Positions 7,373-9,604 of a DNA stretch of 9,604 bases are shown here, one piece after another (the stretch's first letter is position 1; each line of letters opens with the position of its first letter). This DNA comes from Thermoplasmata archaeon (GTDB taxonomy: Archaea; Thermoplasmatota; E2; UBA202; JdFR-43). Location of the stretch: contig JAGGXG010000159.1 of NCBI GenBank assembly GCA_021163175.1, positions 1-9,604 of the forward strand. The letters run 5' to 3'. A program made the translations under genes and the position numbers. The notes beneath the pieces are model-generated. The model saw nothing but the letters and a program-made list of their open reading frames with translations. It was not told the DNA's origin and made no database searches.

Positions 7373-7529
7373 TTAAAACACCTTCTGGCATTTCCCAACC
7401 AATAGATATTTTTTCTGGGTATTTTTCCTTTGCCATTTTCACAAGCTTTTTTAAATTTCTCCCTTTTAGCACTGGTTTGCCATCAATGTAGATTACATTT
7501 CTCTTTCTCTCATAAAAATATAATCTCAC
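7365..7529 (-). CDS. Small DUF5678-like protein, possibly N-terminally shortened
   Basis: The recognisable part is NVIYIDGKPVLKGRNL, then KKLVKMAKEKYP, then MPEGVLIA: a short beta-hairpin (a self-reported ID-G-KPV turn), a helix, and a final strand. This resembles the core of the archaeal DUF5678 family, whose members are often next to retropepsin-like proteases; both points are from memory. Reading from GTG 7529 gives 54 residues. The frame is open to an ATG at 7637, but that extension (rich in Phe, His and Ile) looks non-coding. Normal family members have a helical N-terminal part that I do not find, so the gene may itself be truncated. No convincing TATA box or Shine-Dalgarno precedes the GTG. 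The stop overlaps the pseudogene's TTG start (TTGCCTGA). Confidence 0.5.
   Translation of the reverse strand: MRLYFYERKRNVIYIDGKPVLKGRNLKKLVKMAKEKYPEKISIGWEMPEGVLIA
7451..7466. repeat. 16-bp direct repeat, copy 2
   Basis: Second copy of TTAAATTTCTCCCTTT, lying inside the DUF5678-like gene, where the minus strand encodes the K-G-R-N-L of its helix start. The bases just outside the two copies differ. Confidence 0.5.
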
Positions 7530-7729
7530 CAGGATATTTATTTTTTGATGGTATGGTGGGTGAGTGAAAAAAGAATGAGTGAAAAAGATAAAAATAACAT
7601 GAAGGAAAATGTCACAAAGCATTTCAACTTCCATCATTCTTTATTTTATCCATATTCATAGCCAGATGGAGAGGACAATTTTGACGAGATTTCACAAGGA
7701 TCTATGCTGGATAAAAAATGATATTGAAC
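7530..7729. other. No supported gene; short ORFs and a small tandem repeat
   Basis: I see no recognisable gene between the DUF5678-like gene and the toxin remnant. The plus strand has short open frames at 7548-7661 (37 codons) and 7668-7739 (23 codons) without family features. An 11-bp direct repeat TGAGTGAAAAA is at 7561-7571 and 7576-7586. A minus-strand T6 tract at 7713-7718 could terminate the toxin-antitoxin transcript. Confidence 0.4.
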
Positions 7730-7870
7730 TTATTTGATTCCATAGGTTGTTTCGCTCCTTTTCTCTATTTTTACGATTAAAACTTCTTCTCGTTGTTTAT
7801 CCACAACATATAAAATCCTATACCTTTTTATTTGCCTCCTACTCTTTGTCGAAAAGAAAATTTTGAACAT
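7730..7870 (-). pseudogene. RelE/ParE-type toxin remnant with central deletion
   Basis: Directly after the antitoxin (TAATG, the last A of the stop being the first base of ATG 7870) is a 46-residue frame. It begins MFKIFFSTKSRRQIKR, like the first strand and helix of RelE/ParE-family toxins, and continues YRILYVVDKQREEVLIVKIE then KRSETTYG, like the C-terminal strands of the same family. A complete toxin is usually about 85-95 residues; here the middle part, some 40 residues with most of helix 2 and the central strands, is missing, yet the frame is kept. It is therefore probably a non-functional remnant, although an expressed mini-protein that still binds the antitoxin is possible. Homology is judged by eye. 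Confidence 0.62.
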
Positions 7871-8070
7871 TACCTAAATACATCATCAAAAGAGTGTGCC
7901 TTTCCTTTATTTTTCTCATTTATTGCTTTCAATATATCTTTTACATCTTCATCGGTTAAAATTTCGTCTCTATTGAGTATTTTGACTATTATCCTATCTC
8001 CTTCTATCTTAGCAGGTTTCACTATTTTTAAAAAACCATCTTCATATATTGCTTCTATTTCTTTTTTCAT
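7870..8070 (-). CDS. AF2212/DUF104-like antitoxin
   Basis: This 66-residue protein starts KKEIEAIYEDGFLKIVKPAK and continues with KIEGDRIIVKIL, the beta-strand pattern (I-E-A-x-Y-E-x-G-x-L-K) of AF2212/DUF104-like antitoxins. The second half is helical and ends SFDDVFR, a typical toxin-binding tail. It should neutralise a toxin encoded just downstream and may repress its own promoter. The stop codon shares one base with the start of the RelE/ParE-type remnant. This pairing is slightly unusual, since AF2212-like antitoxins are often encoded with PIN-domain toxins. The antitoxin looks intact while its toxin does not, a common end state of toxin-antitoxin decay. A TATA box at 8088-8097 fits a leaderless start at 8070. 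Confidence 0.75.
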   Translation of the reverse strand: MKKEIEAIYEDGFLKIVKPAKIEGDRIIVKILNRDEILTDEDVKDILKAINEKNKGKAHSFDDVFR

Positions 8071-8087
8071 GATATCTAAAAAATGTT

Positions 8088-8097
8088 AATATAAAAA
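8088..8097 (-). promoter_or_regulatory. TATA box for the antitoxin-toxin unit
   Basis: On the minus strand TTTTTATATT lies with its centre about 22 bp before ATG 8070. The spacing fits an archaeal TATA box with initiation at or next to the start codon; no Shine-Dalgarno sequence is present. Confidence 0.5.
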
Positions 8098-8202
8098 GGC
8101 TTTGGAACTGCGGAAGGCGTTTCCTTATCATCATTTTTCTTTTTACTCAGAATGTTAAAGGAATAAATGAATGCGTTAATGAAATAATAATCATATAACC
8201 CA
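8098..8202. other. Short intergenic region, no gene seen
   Basis: The spacer between the antitoxin promoter and the transporter stop is AT-rich. It holds a weak inverted repeat (GGAA-GGCG-TTTCC) near 8115-8127 but no tRNA-like or conserved RNA structure that I can recognise. Confidence 0.35.
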
Positions 8203-9057
8203 TCATGCATTTACGGAAAATTGTTTTGGTTGCAAAATTATTCCGAGAATGATGAGAATCAGCCCAATCATCGTTGAAACATATATTCTCTCGCCCACTA
8301 TAAAATGTATGAAAATTAAGGAAATGAATGGGGAAAGATATATGAAATTACTCGTTTTTGCGAAATTTTTTGATTTTTCCAGTGCCTTGAGCCATATGAA
8401 AAATGTTACACTCATTTCAAACAGCCCAACATATAATGCTCCAGCTATTCCAATGATGTTGAAGCGGGGTTGAAGAAAAGCAAAAGGCAAAATGAAAATG
8501 AAGCCAAAAAGAAAATTCATGAAAAGCTTTATTGAAGCATCTCTTTTGTCCCTCAAATTCAGAATCCAGAAGAGAGCCCATATTATTGAGCTTGATATTG
8601 CAAGAAATATGCCAATATTGAAATGAAAATGAAAACTATCCTTGAAAGAAATTATCACAACGCCTGAAAAGCTTATGAGCAATGCGATGAAGCTACGCAG
8701 ACTGAGCTTATGATGCAAAATTATCGAGGAAAATATGATGAGCATCAATGGCCATGTATAGTTGAGGGGCTGCGCCAGCTGTGCCGGCAGCATGGCGTAG
8801 GCGTTGAATAAAACGATGTAATACAGGAAGGGGTTCAAAAAGCCCATGATGAGGGAAGCTTTTATGCTTTTTGCATCGAAGGAAATCAGCTTTAATTTTC
8901 CCTGTATGGTGATGATGAAAAGCAGGCAGAGAATGGAGAAGAAGGAGGAGAGAAAAAGAAGCTGGATAGGAGACAAATATTTCAAAGAAATTTTGAATGC
9001 ACTCGCTACCGTAGCCCAGAGCATTACAGCAATTAGAGCATAGCTCCTATCATCCAT
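8203..9057 (-). CDS. EamA/DMT-superfamily membrane transporter
   Basis: This 284-residue integral membrane protein has about ten hydrophobic helices in two similar halves (roughly residues 1-137 and 150-280), the inverted-repeat plan of EamA-type drug/metabolite transporters. The first helix has the familiar MLWATVASAFKISLKYLSP pattern, and the end of the first half has PLNYTWPLMLIIFSS, typical of the family. Each half ends with a Gly-rich helix (SFSGVVIIS and ILILGIIL type). The substrate cannot be told; relatives export amino acids, metabolites or nucleotide sugars. The ATG at 9057 is preceded at about 23 bp by a TATA element shared with the divergent deoxyhypusine synthase gene. A short GC-rich patch lies at about 8761-8800. 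No neighbour on the same strand indicates a pathway. Confidence 0.9.
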   Translation of the reverse strand: MDDRSYALIAVMLWATVASAFKISLKYLSPIQLLFLSSFFSILCLLFIITIQGKLKLISFDAKSIKASLIMGFLNPFLYYIVLFNAYAMLPAQLAQPLNYTWPLMLIIFSSIILHHKLSLRSFIALLISFSGVVIISFKDSFHFHFNIGIFLAISSSIIWALFWILNLRDKRDASIKLFMNFLFGFIFILPFAFLQPRFNIIGIAGALYVGLFEMSVTFFIWLKALEKSKNFAKTSNFIYLSPFISLIFIHFIVGERIYVSTMIGLILIILGIILQPKQFSVNA

Positions 9058-9074
9058 AATAGGAACTCTGAAAT

Positions 9075-9087
9075 AAATTTATATTTT
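9075..9087. promoter_or_regulatory. Bidirectional TATA element, EamA transporter and DHS
   Basis: The core AATTTATAT reads as TTTATAT on the plus strand (9078-9084) and ATATAAAT on the minus strand. Its centre is about 24 bp from ATG 9105 and about 23 bp from ATG 9057, the spacing expected for leaderless transcripts in both directions. The whole spacer is only 47 bp and contains no other TATA-like stretch as well placed. Confidence 0.6.
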
Positions 9088-9104
9088 GTTCGCTTTTCAT
9101 TTTT

Positions 9105-9604
9105 ATGATTGTTAAGGACATTGATTTGAATGGCATAAAGAATGTCGATGATTTGGTAAAGCAGTTTTATATGGCAGGTGGCTTCACAGCAAAAAAGCTT
9201 GGAGAAGCTGTAAACATATATGAAGAGATGCTTAAAGATGAATACTACATTTTTCTGACATTCCCAGCATGCATAGTTGCAACTGGAACGAGAGGTGTTA
9301 TCAAAGAAATGGTGAAAAGGAAGATGGTGAATGCAATAATAACGACATGCGGAACACTCGATCATGATCTGGCAAGAAGCTTCAAACCATATTATCATGG
9401 AACTTTTTTTGCCGATGATGCAAAGCTGCATGAAAAAGGAATAAACAGACTTGGAAACATTTTTATTCCAAATGAAAGCTATGGCATAATAATAGAGGAG
9501 AAGATGAATGAAATCGTGGAGAGCATGTCTCAAAACGCTGGAACAAGAGAAATAGCATGGGAAATTGGAAAAAGACTCAGCGAGGATTCAATACTTTACT
9601 GGGC
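9105..9604 (+). CDS. dhs: Deoxyhypusine synthase, N-terminal part (runs off the window)
   Basis: The frame from ATG 9105 stays open to the window edge and gives the first 166 residues of an enzyme normally of about 310-340. Deoxyhypusine synthase transfers the butylamine group of spermidine to a lysine of translation factor aIF5A, the first step to hypusine, using NAD. Recognisable blocks are MAGGFTAKKLGEA (23-35), FLTFPACIVATGTRGVI (50-66), IITTCGTLDHDLARSF (78-93), PYYHGTFFADD (95-105), INRLGNIFIPNESYG (113-127) and SILYW (162-166), all in family order. TTCGTLDHD is the archaeal form of the TTGG-like nucleotide-binding motif. The catalytic lysine lies in the missing C-terminal half. It is divergent from the transporter and its start is 24 bp from the shared TATA. 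Confidence 0.94.
   Translation, partial: MIVKDIDLNGIKNVDDLVKQFYMAGGFTAKKLGEAVNIYEEMLKDEYYIFLTFPACIVATGTRGVIKEMVKRKMVNAIITTCGTLDHDLARSFKPYYHGTFFADDAKLHEKGINRLGNIFIPNESYGIIIEEKMNEIVESMSQNAGTREIAWEIGKRLSEDSILYW

Noticed and set aside
7530..7637. N-terminal extension of the DUF5678-like frame up to ATG 7637
   Set aside because: The added residues are an odd run of Phe, His and Ile with no family similarity, and the known core begins downstream.
7548..7661. Plus-strand 37-codon open frame (MVWWVSEKRM start) about 30 bp after a TATA-like AAAAATATAA
   Set aside because: No recognisable family, overlaps the antisense extension of the DUF5678-like frame, and its apparent start contains a local 11-bp repeat; too little to call a gene.
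7832..8089. 85-codon plus-strand frame opposite the antitoxin
   Set aside because: It is the antisense shadow of a well-motivated antitoxin and toxin remnant and has low-complexity Ser/Phe/Ile composition.
8115..8127. GGAAGGCGTTTCC inverted repeat followed by T-rich DNA as a plus-strand terminator
   Set aside because: No plus-strand gene ends upstream of it, the stem is only four base pairs, and archaeal terminators do not need a hairpin.
6971..8202. Possible insertion sequence or CRISPR remnant in the gene-poor interval
   Set aside because: I found no terminal inverted repeats, no transposase-like frame on either strand, and no regularly spaced repeats; only one 16-bp and one 11-bp direct repeat.
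9033..9533. 166-codon minus-strand frame at the right end
   Set aside because: It is antisense to deoxyhypusine synthase, whose motifs are unmistakable on the plus strand, and is rich in Cys, His and Tyr as shadows of AT-rich genes are.

Overview
The window looks archaeal, most likely euryarchaeal and possibly from the Thermoplasmatota; the lineage is inference from gene content. Supporting signs are an archaeal-type deoxyhypusine synthase, an Lhr-family helicase overlapping an archaeal SbcD/Mre11-related phosphoesterase, PhoU/TrkA-C fusion proteins, an AF2212/DUF104-like antitoxin, and A/T-rich TATA boxes about 22-28 bp upstream of start codons. That spacing implies mostly leaderless mRNAs. 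The DNA is AT-rich but carries several short, sharply GC-rich patches inside genes.

Layout. Bases 1-2156 (+) hold the 3' part of a large, probably extracellular protein with a transglutaminase-like domain followed by Ig-like modules. It converges on a small winged-helix-like gene (2163-2408, -). That gene diverges from a two-gene repair-type unit: an Lhr-family helicase (2471-5035, +) and a metallophosphoesterase (5028-5735, +) overlapping it by 8 bp. A new promoter then drives two tandem paralogues (5769-6392 and 6389-6970, +), each a PhoU-like helical domain plus a TrkA-C/RCK_C domain, ending at a T-rich terminator.

From about 7.0 to 8.1 kb lies a small-gene island on the minus strand that appears to be decaying. 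It contains a DUF5678-like small protein coupled to a retropepsin-like aspartyl protease pseudogene with three separate lesions. It also contains an antitoxin (7870-8070) followed by a RelE/ParE-type toxin remnant (7730-7870) that keeps both ends but lacks its centre. Bases 7530-7729 and 8098-8202 hold no supported gene.

The right end has a ten-helix EamA/DMT transporter (8203-9057, -) and, divergently, the N-terminal part of deoxyhypusine synthase (9105 to the window edge, +). They share a 47-bp spacer with a single near-symmetrical TATA element placed 23-24 bp from both start codons.

No clear-cut new defence system is visible. The items most worth following up are the decayed DUF5678-like/retropepsin and toxin-antitoxin island, the transporter-less PhoU/TrkA-C pair, the shared bidirectional TATA elements, and the GC-rich codon-usage patches.
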